Origin: Oscillospiraceae bacterium
GTDB lineage: Bacteria > Bacillota > Clostridia > Oscillospirales > Ruminococcaceae
DNA: 64,000 bases
Assembly (NCBI GenBank): GCA_025757845.1
Contig: CP107211.1
Location: 1,612,001-1,676,000 of the forward strand
Direction: 5' to 3'
Shown here: positions 1-8,559 of the stretch, piece after piece
How positions within the stretch are numbered: position 1 is the first letter of the stretch
How the letters are laid out: every line of letters starts with the position of its first letter
Notes under the pieces: model-generated
Database searches by the model: none
Told to the model about the DNA's origin: nothing
What the model saw: only the letters and a program-made list of their open reading frames with translations
Made by a program: the position numbers and the translations under genes

Positions 1-105
1 TTTGTTTTTAGACGTTCATACACGGCACGACGCCGTCAGAGGACCGCCCGTTTAATGATAAATACTTGTCATTAACCCCGCTGTGGTCTCAGCGGACACT
101 AACGC
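1..105 (-). ncRNA. candidate 5' leader RNA of a gene left of the window
   Basis: A good minus-strand promoter at 112..140 would start a transcript at about 104 that runs off the left edge, and at least 100 nt of it contain no plausible ORF. The transcript can form short GC-rich stems, for example CCGCTGAGACCACAGCGG. In many Firmicutes the upstream genes of this window are followed by rplU-prp-rpmA, and rplU often has an L21 autoregulatory leader. The L21 identity is therefore inferred from gene order, not from a recognised consensus. Confidence 0.3.
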
Positions 106-111
106 CTAAAT

Positions 112-140
112 AGGATAGCACAAAACGTGCTTGAATGCAA
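112..140 (-). promoter_or_regulatory. sigma-A-type promoter reading left
   Basis: On the minus strand the sequence reads TTGCAT (135..140), a 17-base spacer, then TATCCT (112..117). Spacing is optimal and both boxes are near consensus. It lies after the hairpin that ends the upstream operon and would drive genes outside the window. Confidence 0.55.
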
Positions 141-189
141 GCGTTTTGCCCAAAATAAATGCAAAAATTTTCTGTTTTGTCCAAGGGGC

Positions 190-240
190 CGCGTTTGCGA
201 GCGCAGCGCAGCACGGAAAGCCCCAGTGGGGCTTTCAAGT
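190..240 (-). terminator. repeat-associated hairpin after the radical-SAM operon
   Basis: A perfect 8-bp stem with a 3-base loop, AAAGCCCC-AGT-GGGGCTTT, lies at 217..235, just past the stop codon of the 260..904 gene. The T-rich end of the stem on either strand suits a terminator. The hairpin plus its left flank (GCGTTTGCGAGC at 191..202) recurs in the prophage at 54174..54226, so it is part of a dispersed repeat family. Confidence 0.55.
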
Positions 241-259
241 GAATATCATTCGCCCCGGC

Positions 260-904
260 TCAGGCAAACAGCTGCTTGTCCTCGGTGAGGAACTTTGTGC
301 GCAGGATGCCTGCACTGGCGGCCGGCAGGCCGAACTTTTCTTCCAGAAAACCGGTGAGCAGCGAGGGGTTCAGGTTGAGCTCCTGCGAAGCCGGCAGGCA
401 CAGCTCGATGCGGACGGCATCGCCCTCCGCCGTGTAGGCCACCTGCGGGATATGCTGTTTGAGCTCAATGATCTTGTTTCCCTTTTTGCCGTGCTTTTCC
501 ACCGGGGCGCTTTCCAGTGCGTTGTACTGGTCCAGCACTGCGGCAGCCTCAGCCGGGTAGGTGATCTGGTAGCAGGCCCAGGCAATGCGGTCGGCCTTCA
601 TCTGCACGGGGGCCACCCGGGTGATGACGATGCCGGCCGGCATGATGGCGTTGAGTGCCGTTTTCCACTGTGCAAAGTCCGGGGCTTCCGCCTCGGTCTT
701 GACATCCACGCACTCGCACTCACTCTCCTGCCCCAGCGAGAGCGGGCAGGCAAAGGTCATATAGATGTGGGGGTTGAAGCCCAGCGTATGCCACACCGGC
801 AGGCCGCTGCGCTTGAGTACCCGCTGCATCACCCGCTGCAGATCCAGCAGGGAGATGTAGGAGGCCTCATTCTTTTTTTCAAACGAGATTCTGACTGTAA
901 TCAA
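260..904 (-). CDS. DUF2344 / TIGR03936-type radical-SAM-linked protein
   Basis: This 214-residue soluble protein matches, by overall pattern and neighbours, the DUF2344 family usually found directly after, or fused to, a large B12-binding-domain radical SAM protein. The N-terminal stretch containing SYISLLDLQRVMQRVLKRSG and a later FNPHIYMTFACPL segment fit the family. It has no signal peptide, membrane segment or catalytic motif that I recognise, and the role of the family is not settled, although its link to ribosomal protein genes suggests RNA or ribosome modification. The start overlaps the end of the radical SAM gene by 26 bases, so the two are probably translationally coupled. A repeat-type hairpin follows the stop. 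Confidence 0.8.
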   Translation of the reverse strand: MITVRISFEKKNEASYISLLDLQRVMQRVLKRSGLPVWHTLGFNPHIYMTFACPLSLGQESECECVDVKTEAEAPDFAQWKTALNAIMPAGIVITRVAPVQMKADRIAWACYQITYPAEAAAVLDQYNALESAPVEKHGKKGNKIIELKQHIPQVAYTAEGDAVRIELCLPASQELNLNPSLLTGFLEEKFGLPAASAGILRTKFLTEDKQLFA

Positions 905-2741
905 AGCAGGGACCTCCTAGCAGATGGTTGGCACCGCAGCCGTGGCAGGCACGGTTGCAGGGCTGGGTGGTCTGGGCGGCAAGAGCCTTGTTGTACTCCC
1001 GCACCAGATATTCGTGGGTGACGCCGTAGTCCATGTGGGACCAGGGGGTCACCTCGTCCAGGCCGATGGCACGCTGGCAGTAGAACGCCGGGTCGATGCC
1101 CATATCCGCAAAGGTCTGCATCCAGGTGTCATACTTGAAGCACTCTTCCCAGCCGTCGAAGTAGCAGCCGCGCTTGTAGGCCTCCACGATGACCGGAGCC
1201 AGGCGGCGGTCGCCCTTGGCGAATACGCCTTCGAGGAAGCTGGTGGTGCTGTCGTGGTAGTTCACCTTGATCTTACGGCTGTGCACGCTTTCCAGCAGAT
1301 GCTTCTGCTTGGCGCGCAGCATCTCCTCGGTGTCCATGGGCACGAACTCAAAGGGTGTGTGGGGCTTGGGCACAAAGCAGGCGCAGCTGATGGTCACCTG
1401 CACGCCCTTGCCCTTGCCGCGCTTGGGCAGTGAATAGTACAGGTCCACCACCTTCTGGGCGGTCTCGGCAATGCCCTCGATGTCCTCCATGGTCTCGGTG
1501 GGCAGACCCATCATGAAGTAGAGCTTGACCGCCGTATAGCCCGCATTGAACGCGATGGTGCAGGTCTTTTCGATCTCGTCCCAGGTCACGTTCTTGTTGA
1601 TGACATTGCGCAGGCGCTGAGTACCGGCCTCGGCCGCAAAGGTCAGGCCGCTCTTGCGCACCTTGGTGGTTTTTTCGATGAGGCTCTCGGAGAAATTGTC
1701 CACACGCAGGCTCGGCAGCGACAGGCTGACGTGCTCCTTGGGCGCCCATTCGTTCAGGTCGTCCAGCAGTTCTTCCAGCTGGCCGTGGTCAGAGGTGGAC
1801 AGGCTGGACAGGCTGAGCTCTTCATAGCCGGTGTTGGCGCACAGGTCCTGTGCGGCCTTGTTCAGCAGGCTGGCGTCACGCTGACGCATGGGGCGGTAGA
1901 GGAAGCCTGCCTGACAGAACCGGCAGCCGCGCACGCAGCCGCGCAGCACCTCGATGCTGGCACGGTCCTGGATGGCACCCACCATGGGCACTACAAAGTT
2001 GGTGGGCGGGGCAAACTCGTTCAGGTCCTTGATGATGGCCTTGGTGATGCGTGCCGGGATGCCCGGCTCGTTGGGGGTGATGGCCTTGACCCTGCCGTCC
2101 TCGCAGTAGGTCACATCGTAGAACGCCGGGATGTAGACGCCGGGGATCTTTGCAATGCGCAGCAGCAGTTCCTTTTTGGAGATGCCGCCCTCCTTTTTGG
2201 CCTTTTCGATCTCGGCGCAGATGGAGGGCAGCTGATTTTCGCCCTCGCCCAGCTGGACCACATCAAAGAAGTCCGCAATGGGCTCCGCGTTGCAGGCGCA
2301 GGGGCCGCCCGCCACGATCAGCGGCCAGCGCTCGTCGCGGTCCCTGGAATAGAACGGGATGCCCGCCAGATCCAGCATGGCCAGGATGTTGGTATAGGAA
2401 AGTTCGTACTGCAGCGTAAAGCCCACCGCGTCAAACGCAGTGAGCGGGTCCTTGCTCTCCATGGTGTACAGGGGCAGGCCCAGACGCTCCATCTCGGCTT
2501 TCATGTCCAGCCAGGGCATAAAGGCGCGCTCACACCACCAGTTTTCGTGGCGGTTGAGCAGCTCGTACAGGATCTTTTCGCCAAGGAAGGACATGCCCAC
2601 CTCGTAGGTATCCGGGAAGCAGAACGCGAAACGCACGTCCACTTTTTCTTTATCCTTATAGACGCTGCCCGGCTCACCGCCGGTGTAGCGGCCGGGTTTC
2701 TGCACCCGGCCCAGCGCTTCTTTCAGTTTCGGGTCAAACAT
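879..2741 (-). CDS. TIGR03960-type radical SAM protein with B12-binding-like N-terminus
   Basis: About 620 residues. The radical SAM cluster motif is visible as CVRGCRFC (CxxxCxxC, near residues 269-276), after an N-terminal region of the B12-binding-like kind (DTYEVGMSFLGEKILYELLN). A Cys-rich tail (CHGCGANHLLGGPC) closes the protein. I chose the ATG at 2741 because GGAGG lies five bases upstream; an upstream in-frame ATG at 2771 has no such site. The family is thought to modify RNA or a ribosomal component, but its substrate is unproven. The gene sits between an M50 protease gene and its DUF2344 partner, the order found next to rplU-rpmA in many Clostridia. Confidence 0.85.
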   Translation of the reverse strand: MFDPKLKEALGRVQKPGRYTGGEPGSVYKDKEKVDVRFAFCFPDTYEVGMSFLGEKILYELLNRHENWWCERAFMPWLDMKAEMERLGLPLYTMESKDPLTAFDAVGFTLQYELSYTNILAMLDLAGIPFYSRDRDERWPLIVAGGPCACNAEPIADFFDVVQLGEGENQLPSICAEIEKAKKEGGISKKELLLRIAKIPGVYIPAFYDVTYCEDGRVKAITPNEPGIPARITKAIIKDLNEFAPPTNFVVPMVGAIQDRASIEVLRGCVRGCRFCQAGFLYRPMRQRDASLLNKAAQDLCANTGYEELSLSSLSTSDHGQLEELLDDLNEWAPKEHVSLSLPSLRVDNFSESLIEKTTKVRKSGLTFAAEAGTQRLRNVINKNVTWDEIEKTCTIAFNAGYTAVKLYFMMGLPTETMEDIEGIAETAQKVVDLYYSLPKRGKGKGVQVTISCACFVPKPHTPFEFVPMDTEEMLRAKQKHLLESVHSRKIKVNYHDSTTSFLEGVFAKGDRRLAPVIVEAYKRGCYFDGWEECFKYDTWMQTFADMGIDPAFYCQRAIGLDEVTPWSHMDYGVTHEYLVREYNKALAAQTTQPCNRACHGCGANHLLGGPCFDYSQNLV

Positions 2742-2780
2742 TCGTTCCTCCATCATGGGTTCTTTTTTCATGCGTTCTTT

Positions 2781-3284
2781 TCATTTTACCCGAAAGTGCA
2801 GATTTTTGCAATCGTTTCGGGCAGATTTCTTCTGTGTCCGCAGCTGCGCCGCGCTGGCCAGCATCTGGGCCCCGTCCAACGGCGGCACCGGCAGGAGGTT
2901 GAACACCCCGGTGAGCAGGTTTGCCGCCCAGAACGCGCTGCCCCGCACGGTGGCCTGCCGGGACAGCAGCACGGCCCACACCCCGGCCAGCGCAAAGTTT
3001 ACCGCCGGACCGGCCGCCGCCAGCCGGAACCGCTGCGCCGGGGACAGTTCTGCCCTGCCCAGCCGCATGCAGAAGCCGGTCAGCGTGACCTCGATGACCG
3101 GAAAGCGGCGCTGCTGCGCACAGTACACGAGGATATGCCCCCATTCATGGAGGAAGGCTGCCAGCAGGCCGGTGCGCAGAAAGCCGCTGGCATCAAACAG
3201 CAGCAGCCCATACAGCACCCCGCACAGCAGCACCGGGTCCCGGAAGCGCAGCGGGCCCATCCGCAGCGGGGTGCGCCTATGCAT
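2781..3284 (-). CDS. M50 site-2-type metalloprotease, SpoIVFB-like
   Basis: A 167-residue polytopic membrane protein. The zinc motif HEWGH (HExxH) lies in the second hydrophobic stretch, and the third-ligand motif of the family is seen near the C-terminus as NLLPVPPLDG. Both are the signature of intramembrane M50 proteases such as SpoIVFB. The start at 3284 overlaps the stop of the preceding M23 gene by 8 bases, mirroring the spoIVFA-spoIVFB arrangement next to rplU in Bacillus. It is short for the family, essentially the catalytic core without a CBS domain. Substrate is unknown: in spore formers it is pro-sigma-K, but the likely host is regarded as non-sporulating. Confidence 0.8.
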   Translation of the reverse strand: MHRRTPLRMGPLRFRDPVLLCGVLYGLLLFDASGFLRTGLLAAFLHEWGHILVYCAQQRRFPVIEVTLTGFCMRLGRAELSPAQRFRLAAAGPAVNFALAGVWAVLLSRQATVRGSAFWAANLLTGVFNLLPVPPLDGAQMLASAAQLRTQKKSARNDCKNLHFRVK

Positions 3285-3798
3285 CCGACAGTCCCAGCAG
3301 GGCCGACGGGTCGCAGGCGGTCCCCTGTCGGCGCAGCTCAAAGTGCAGGTGTGCCCCGGTGACACGGCCGGTCTGCCCTGCCGTGCCCAGTATCTGCCCG
3401 GCCTGTACCGTTTCACCGGTACGCACATACAGGTATTGCAGGTGCGCATAAAGGGTCTCGGTGCCGTCCGGGTGCAGCAGCTGCAGGCAGACGCCATAGC
3501 TGTCGCTGCGTCGGGCAGCCGTGGCAACTCCTTCCCGGACAGCCAGCACCGCCGTGCCTTCCGCACAGGCAAGGTCCACTCCTTGGTGGAAGCGCTCTTC
3601 CCCGGTAAAGGGGTCCTGCCGGGTGCCGTAGCCGTCCGACACCCGCCACACGGTGGTCTGCAGCGGGAAACAGACGGCTCCTGCCGGGCGGCGGGCTGCC
3701 TGCGTCTGTACCGCAAGACACACGCCTGCCAGAAGGGCCGCGCCCGCAGCACCCCACCGGGCTGTGGGTCTTTTCCGGTTTTTCGTTCTTTTTCGCAT
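3277..3798 (-). CDS. M23 peptidase-domain membrane protein, SpoIVFA-like
   Basis: 173 residues from the ATG at 3798, which follows GGGGGAGGAACG; an in-frame ATG at 3840 is less likely. A basic N-terminus and one membrane segment (WGAAGAALLAGVCLAVQ) are followed by a LytM/M23 domain with FHQGVDL (HxxxD) and the second motif GAHLHFEL (HxH), so the zinc ligands appear intact. Pairing with the M50 gene suggests a SpoIVFA-type partner that controls or localises the protease. It could equally be a free-standing endopeptidase acting on peptidoglycan outside the membrane. The conserved ligands make activity possible, whereas Bacillus SpoIVFA is considered inactive. Confidence 0.75.
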   Translation of the reverse strand: MRKRTKNRKRPTARWGAAGAALLAGVCLAVQTQAARRPAGAVCFPLQTTVWRVSDGYGTRQDPFTGEERFHQGVDLACAEGTAVLAVREGVATAARRSDSYGVCLQLLHPDGTETLYAHLQYLYVRTGETVQAGQILGTAGQTGRVTGAHLHFELRRQGTACDPSALLGLSDA

Positions 3799-3846
3799 GG
3801 CACGTTCCTCCCCCGGTTCTGGTTCACCGTATGCGGGCACACACGC

Positions 3847-3892
3847 AAAAAGACCCGGCGGGCCGTCTCAGACAGGCTCCGCCGGGTCCCGG
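3847..3892 (-). terminator. intrinsic terminator after ppk1
   Basis: On the minus strand a GACCCGGCGG / CCGCCGGGTC stem with a long loop is followed by TTTTTGCG. It lies between the polyphosphate kinase stop and the M23 gene and separates the two transcription units. Confidence 0.75.
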
Positions 3893-3903
3893 AAGGATCG
3901 GTG

Positions 3904-6327
3904 TTATTTCTTCTTTTTGAAGAGGTCCAGCACCTGGCTGAACAGACCCCGCTTCTTCGGGGCGGTCACCACCACGGTGGGCTTTTGGGGCTGGTCCGGC
4001 AGATGCTTTTTGTCCAGCATCTGCTCCAGCTCGTCAAAGTGGTCGCCGCCTTTCGGGTGCTCCGTCGGCTCCAGATGGATAGGCGCAGGCGTGGCAGGTG
4101 CAGCTTCCACGAAATCAGGCCCTTTCGCCTTGGGCGGTTCCTGTACAGGAACTTCCGGCGTTTTCGCCTTCGGTCCCTCCGCCGCCGTCTGCTTTTCCGC
4201 TGCCGGGGCTTCGGCAGGCGCTGCCTTGGGCGTGGTAGGTTTCCAGGGCTCTTCTCTCGTCCAATCGTTCCGGAGCAGGTCGTACATGCCCATCTGGCCG
4301 TTGACGATGGGTTCGCCTTCGGCAGGCTTGACCTTCTGGTAGCTGCCATCGGGCCGCATTTCCCGGGTATTGACGTTGTCGCGCAACTGCAGCTGCAGGA
4401 TGTCGGTGAGCTTTTTCACCAGTACAGGGTCCTCCACCCGCACGCCCACTTCCACGCGGCACTCGGTGTTGCGGGTGAGGAAGTCGCCGGAGGCAATGTA
4501 GATGCGGGTATGCACCCCGTCAAAGAAGCTGTAAATGCGGCCATGCTCCAGATAGCGGCCCACCAGACTGCGGATATGCAGGTTCTCGGTCTTGCCGGGC
4601 ACCTCGGCACGCACACAGCAGATACCGCGCACGATCATGTCGATGCGCACCCCGGCGCAGCTGGCTTCCTGCAGTTTGAGGATGATATCGCGGTCGCTGA
4701 TGGAGTTGTTCTTGAGGATCATGGACGCCGGGCGGCCCATGCGGGCAGCTGCGATCACATGATCCATCTCATCCAGCAATACGCTCTTGAACCGCAGCGG
4801 AGCCACCAGCATCCGGTCGCTCTCCTCGGTGAGCTGCTGCACGGCCAGATTGCGGAACACCTTGGAGGCTTCCTCGCCGATGCCCTCATCTGCCGTGATG
4901 AAGGAATAGTCGGTGTAGAGCTCACTGGTCTTTTCGTTGTAGTTGCCGGTACCGATCTGGGTGATGTAGGAGTAGCCGTCGGCCTGCTTACGGGTGATGA
5001 GGGTGAGCTTGGAGTGCACCTTGTAGTCATCGAAGCCGTAGATCACGGTGCAGCCCGCATTTTCCAACTGCTTCGACCAGTCGATGTTGTTCTGCTCGTC
5101 AAAGCGGGCGCGCAGCTCCACCAGCGCCACCACTTCCTTGCCGTTTTCGGCGGCTTCCATCAGGGCCTGCACGATCTGCGATTCCCGCGCCATGCGGTAC
5201 AGGGTCATCTTGATGGAGATGACATCCGGGTCACGGGCGGCCTTTTTGAGCATGTCGATGAAGGGCCGGATGGACTGGTACGGGTAGCTCAGCAGCACAT
5301 CGTGCTTCTGCACTTCCTCGGTCAGATCATAGTCTGGCGGCGGCAGCATGGGCCGGGCAGCCGGGTAAAACAGGCCGGGGTGGTCCTCTGCTTCAATGCG
5401 CCCGGTGAGCTTGTAGAAAAAACTCAGGTCCAGCGGGCTCTTCTGCACAAAGACTCGCTTGCCCGACAGCTCCAGACGGCTGCACAGCAAACGCTGCACC
5501 TCCGGGGCGGCCTCCGGCGTAACCTGCAGGCGCACAGCCGCCAGCTTGCGGCGGCGCTTGAGCAGCTCGGTCATGATCTCACGATAGTCGATGTCGTGAT
5601 CCATCATGCCTTCCTTGACGTCGATGTCCGCATTGCGGGTGACCCGGAACAGGCAGCTTTCCAGGATGCTCTCCTTGCCAAAGATGCTGGACGCATAGTG
5701 CAGCACCAGCTCTTCCACCAGTGCAAACTGCGTTTCGCCGTCCTTTTTGACAAAGTGCAGCCGCTCCATCTGGCTGGAGATGGGGATGATGCCCAGGCTC
5801 TGGGCATTGGGGTGCTTCTCCCGCAAAAGGACACCCAGGTAGATCTCCTTGTTGCGCAGGAACGGGAACGGGTGGCGGCTGTCCACGATCTGCGGGCTGA
5901 GAATGGGGAACAGCTCAGTCTGGAAGTATTTTTTCCAGAAGCGCTCATCCTCCTTGCTCAGGTGGTCAAAATCCACCTTGCGGTAGCCGCACCCGGCCAG
6001 CTCTTCCAACGCCTTGGCATAGTATTTGTCGCAGTCCGCCTGCAGCTGGGCGGTCTTGGGCATGATGGCTGCCAACTGTTCGGCTGCGGTCATGTTGGTC
6101 TTGTTCTCGCGCTTTTCCTTTTTGCTCTTGCTCTGTTCCAGGTTGGCGCGCTCCTGCAGAGAGCCGACGCGCACCATGAAGAATTCGTCCAGATTGGAGC
6201 CGTAGATGGCCAGGAATTTGACCTGCTCGGCAAGGGGCACGTTTTTGTCCTTGCCAAGGGCCAGGACCCGGCGGTTGAAGTCCAGCCAGCTCAGTTCCCG
6301 GTTGATAAAAATGGTCTCGTCGCTCAT
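3904..6327 (-). CDS. ppk1: polyphosphate kinase 1 with C-terminal extension
   Basis: Makes polyphosphate from ATP through a phosphohistidine intermediate. From the ATG at 6327 (AAAGGGGA upstream) the protein has 807 residues, against about 690-720 for most PPK1. The N-terminal motif INRELSWLDFNRRVL, the catalytic histidine in DDYKVHSKLTL, and the second HKD-like GVHTRIYIASGD are present, so the enzyme looks complete. The last 110 or so residues are Pro/Ala/Lys-rich and low in complexity and end in a basic helix-like tail (GLFSQVLDLFKKKK). That extension is unusual and could attach the enzyme to the membrane or to polyphosphate granules. A terminator follows the gene. Confidence 0.93.
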   Translation of the reverse strand: MSDETIFINRELSWLDFNRRVLALGKDKNVPLAEQVKFLAIYGSNLDEFFMVRVGSLQERANLEQSKSKKEKRENKTNMTAAEQLAAIMPKTAQLQADCDKYYAKALEELAGCGYRKVDFDHLSKEDERFWKKYFQTELFPILSPQIVDSRHPFPFLRNKEIYLGVLLREKHPNAQSLGIIPISSQMERLHFVKKDGETQFALVEELVLHYASSIFGKESILESCLFRVTRNADIDVKEGMMDHDIDYREIMTELLKRRRKLAAVRLQVTPEAAPEVQRLLCSRLELSGKRVFVQKSPLDLSFFYKLTGRIEAEDHPGLFYPAARPMLPPPDYDLTEEVQKHDVLLSYPYQSIRPFIDMLKKAARDPDVISIKMTLYRMARESQIVQALMEAAENGKEVVALVELRARFDEQNNIDWSKQLENAGCTVIYGFDDYKVHSKLTLITRKQADGYSYITQIGTGNYNEKTSELYTDYSFITADEGIGEEASKVFRNLAVQQLTEESDRMLVAPLRFKSVLLDEMDHVIAAARMGRPASMILKNNSISDRDIILKLQEASCAGVRIDMIVRGICCVRAEVPGKTENLHIRSLVGRYLEHGRIYSFFDGVHTRIYIASGDFLTRNTECRVEVGVRVEDPVLVKKLTDILQLQLRDNVNTREMRPDGSYQKVKPAEGEPIVNGQMGMYDLLRNDWTREEPWKPTTPKAAPAEAPAAEKQTAAEGPKAKTPEVPVQEPPKAKGPDFVEAAPATPAPIHLEPTEHPKGGDHFDELEQMLDKKHLPDQPQKPTVVVTAPKKRGLFSQVLDLFKKKK

Positions 6328-6346
6328 ATTCATTCCCCTTTGTGCC

Positions 6347-6727
6347 TTACGGCATCGTTTGTGCAGGTGTGTTTGCCGTTGCCTGCCCTTCCCAGGAGGC
6401 CACAAGGTCCTCCGTCAGGCCCGGCACGGCCGCAGCGTCGGCAACGCGGGCAAAGGGGCCGTGCTGCTGCCGGTACTCGATCAATGCCCGGGCGCGGCTG
6501 GGCCCGACCCCCGGCAAGGTGCACAGGGCAGCAGCATCCGCCGTGTTCAGGTCCACATACCAGTGCTCCGACAGCGGTGTGCTGTCCGGCGGCAGCTGCT
6601 TCTGTGAAGGCTGCTGCGGCACCGCAAACCAGAACGCCAGCCCCACGCACAGCACCGCAGCGGCTGCACAGGCTGCTATAAAAAGGATCTCCCGCCGGAG
6701 GGCGGTGCACAGATGCGTTTCTCTCAT
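6347..6727 (-). CDS. ComEA-like helix-hairpin-helix protein
   Basis: 126 residues: one N-terminal membrane anchor (EILFIAACAAAAVLCVGLAFWF), a short linker, then a double HhH DNA-binding domain of the ComEA C-terminal kind (VDLNTADAAALCTLPGVGPSRA, then a second hairpin around AVPGLTEDL). ComEA binds incoming DNA at the outer face of the membrane during transformation. The usual comEC partner is not adjacent, and the protein lacks the middle domain of longer ComEA proteins, so competence is inferred only. No strong ribosome site is seen before the chosen start. Confidence 0.75.
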   Translation of the reverse strand: MRETHLCTALRREILFIAACAAAAVLCVGLAFWFAVPQQPSQKQLPPDSTPLSEHWYVDLNTADAAALCTLPGVGPSRARALIEYRQQHGPFARVADAAAVPGLTEDLVASWEGQATANTPAQTMP

Positions 6728-6793
6728 TCTACCCGAAATCCTTCCAAAAAGAAAGTCCCTTGCAGGAAAATTGCAAGGGAACTTACACAAATT

Positions 6794-7627
6794 TTACGCC
6801 AATTTTTCAGCATCCCGCACCATGCGGTACAAAACCTCCACAGCAGCGCCGCCGGCAGCATCGGTCAGGGTGACCTGCTTTGCGGCAAGGCGCAGCTCCG
6901 CCGGGGCATCGGCCGCCGCAGCGCTCCGGCTTGCGGCCCGCACCAGCTCCAGCATGGGCATATTGCCCGCCAGCACCAGCACATTTTCCGGGGCAATGCC
7001 CACCGGCGTGCACACGGCCTGCAGCATCTCCGCACCCGAAACCGTCCGCGGGGTCAGGCGCAGCAGGTCCGGGGCTGCACGCTCACCCAGCAGGGCGGTC
7101 GTGCTGTCGCCCAGTGCCTTTTCCAGCAGGGACGTCAGAGGGATGCTGCGGTTGTCCTGGTACACCAGGGCTCGCAGTACCTCATCCGGGCGGATATCCG
7201 CTGCGTTGGCCAGCAGATAGGGGGTCCACTCCTGCTGCAGGTGCTGCTCCAGCGCATGGCTCATGCGCAGCACGCGGGTGGAGCCATCCTGCATCTGCAG
7301 GGCAATGCCCACACCGGCCGCACTGGGCAGGCTGGCGAACAGACCGGCATCCTGCCCGGCAAAGCTGCACAGCGGCTGACGGGATCCGTCCGCAAAATGA
7401 TAGGCCAGCGTGCCGCCGCACACCAGTGCCGGGGCCGAGAGACGCACGCTGCCCAGAATGGCCCGCACTGCCTTGGGCGTGCGCTGGGAAAAGACGGTGA
7501 ACCGGCCGCCGCGGCTGGAAAACAGCTGCAGCACATCCCGCACGACCTGGGTCAGGTTGCCATCCGGGCCAAGCAGGAGATTGTCCAGATCACAGAGGAC
7601 CAGCTTGTTGGCAAGGGATTGGTTCAT
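6794..7627 (-). CDS. HAD-family hydrolase (Cof-like)
   Basis: 277 residues starting at the ATG at 7627 with AGGAGG upstream; its first four bases overlap the preceding pseudouridine synthase gene (ATGA). Motif I is LCDLDNLLL (DxD-like), followed by a serine in TVFSQRTP in the place of motif II and a late LVLAGNMPMLELV in the place of the acidic motif IV. The order fits the sugar-phosphate phosphatase (Cof) branch. Substrate cannot be read from the sequence. The second motif-IV aspartate looks changed (GNMPML rather than the usual GDxxND), so activity may be altered. Confidence 0.65.
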   Translation of the reverse strand: MNQSLANKLVLCDLDNLLLGPDGNLTQVVRDVLQLFSSRGGRFTVFSQRTPKAVRAILGSVRLSAPALVCGGTLAYHFADGSRQPLCSFAGQDAGLFASLPSAAGVGIALQMQDGSTRVLRMSHALEQHLQQEWTPYLLANAADIRPDEVLRALVYQDNRSIPLTSLLEKALGDSTTALLGERAAPDLLRLTPRTVSGAEMLQAVCTPVGIAPENVLVLAGNMPMLELVRAASRSAAAADAPAELRLAAKQVTLTDAAGGAAVEVLYRMVRDAEKLA

Positions 7628-8556
7628 GGATTCTTCCTCCTGAGCGTTGCAAGAAAATGGGTAAAATAGTCCGGCAGGTCTGAGTCGAAGCGCAGGTATT
7701 CCCCGGTGATGGGGTGGACAAACCCCAGCGTTTTGGCGTGCAGACACTGCCCGTGCAGGCTGGTGATGCAGTTGTGGGGGCCGTATACGGGGTCGCCCGC
7801 CACCGGGTGATGGATGGAGGCCATATGCACACGGATCTGATGGGTGCGGCCGGTTTTCAGGCGGCACTCCAGCATGGTGAACTCCCCCAGCCGTTCCAGT
7901 ACCTTATAGCCCGTATAGGCGTATTTGGTGTTGGGTTCCCCGGCGGGGTAGACCGCCATTTTTTTGCGGTCGGTCTTGCTACGGCCCAGATTGGACTCCA
8001 CAAAGCCCTCATCCTGTGCAAAGCCGCCGTACACGATGGTATTGTAGGCACGCTCCACGCTATGGACCGCCATCTGCTGCGACAGGCCGATGTGGGTGGC
8101 GTCATCCTTGGCCACCACCAGCAGGCCGCTGGTGTCCTTGTCGATGCGGTGCACGATGCCGGGGCGGATCTCGCCGCCGATGCCGGACAGGCTGCCCTTG
8201 CAATGCCACAGCAGGGCGTTGACCAGGGTGCCGTCCGGGTTGCCGGGGGCCGGGTGCACCACCATGCCCTTGGGCTTGTTGACCACCAGCAGGTGGGCGT
8301 CCTCATACACGATATCCAGCGGGATCTCCTGCGGAACGGCCTCGATGGGCTTTGCGTCCGGGATCTCCAGCAGCACGGTGTCCCCTGCTTTCAGCTTGAG
8401 ACTTTTGGCCACGGTCTTGCCGTTGCACTGCACATGGCCGTCAGCTACCAGTGCCTGCAGCGCCGAGCGGGACAGGCCAGTATCCTCCCCGCTGAGGAAG
8501 CGGTCAATGCGCTGGCCCGCCGTCTCCTGCTCCACCACAAATTCACGCTGTTCCAT
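7624..8556 (-). CDS. RluD-family 23S rRNA pseudouridine synthase
   Basis: 310 residues. An N-terminal S4 RNA-binding domain (residues 14-65) is followed by the catalytic domain with HRIDKDTSGLLVVAK, whose aspartate is the nucleophile, and the RTHQIRVHMASIHHPVAGD motif. All are intact and the length is normal. Members of this family isomerise uridines in helix 69 of 23S rRNA. The gene follows lspA by three bases and overlaps the HAD gene by four, as in the Bacillus lspA-ylyB pair. The exact target site (RluD or another family member) cannot be fixed from sequence alone. Confidence 0.88.
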   Translation of the reverse strand: MEQREFVVEQETAGQRIDRFLSGEDTGLSRSALQALVADGHVQCNGKTVAKSLKLKAGDTVLLEIPDAKPIEAVPQEIPLDIVYEDAHLLVVNKPKGMVVHPAPGNPDGTLVNALLWHCKGSLSGIGGEIRPGIVHRIDKDTSGLLVVAKDDATHIGLSQQMAVHSVERAYNTIVYGGFAQDEGFVESNLGRSKTDRKKMAVYPAGEPNTKYAYTGYKVLERLGEFTMLECRLKTGRTHQIRVHMASIHHPVAGDPVYGPHNCITSLHGQCLHAKTLGFVHPITGEYLRFDSDLPDYFTHFLATLRRKNP

Positions 8557-8559
8557 GGT

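Noticed and set aside
2755..6681. 1,308-codon plus-strand open frame opposite the M50, M23 and ppk1 genes
   Set aside because: High GC makes antisense frames open. The product is Arg/His/Gly-rich, without domains, and mirrors well-supported genes on the other strand. The same holds for long plus-strand frames at 9179..11917, 18604..21450, 21326..23275 and 30721..33924.
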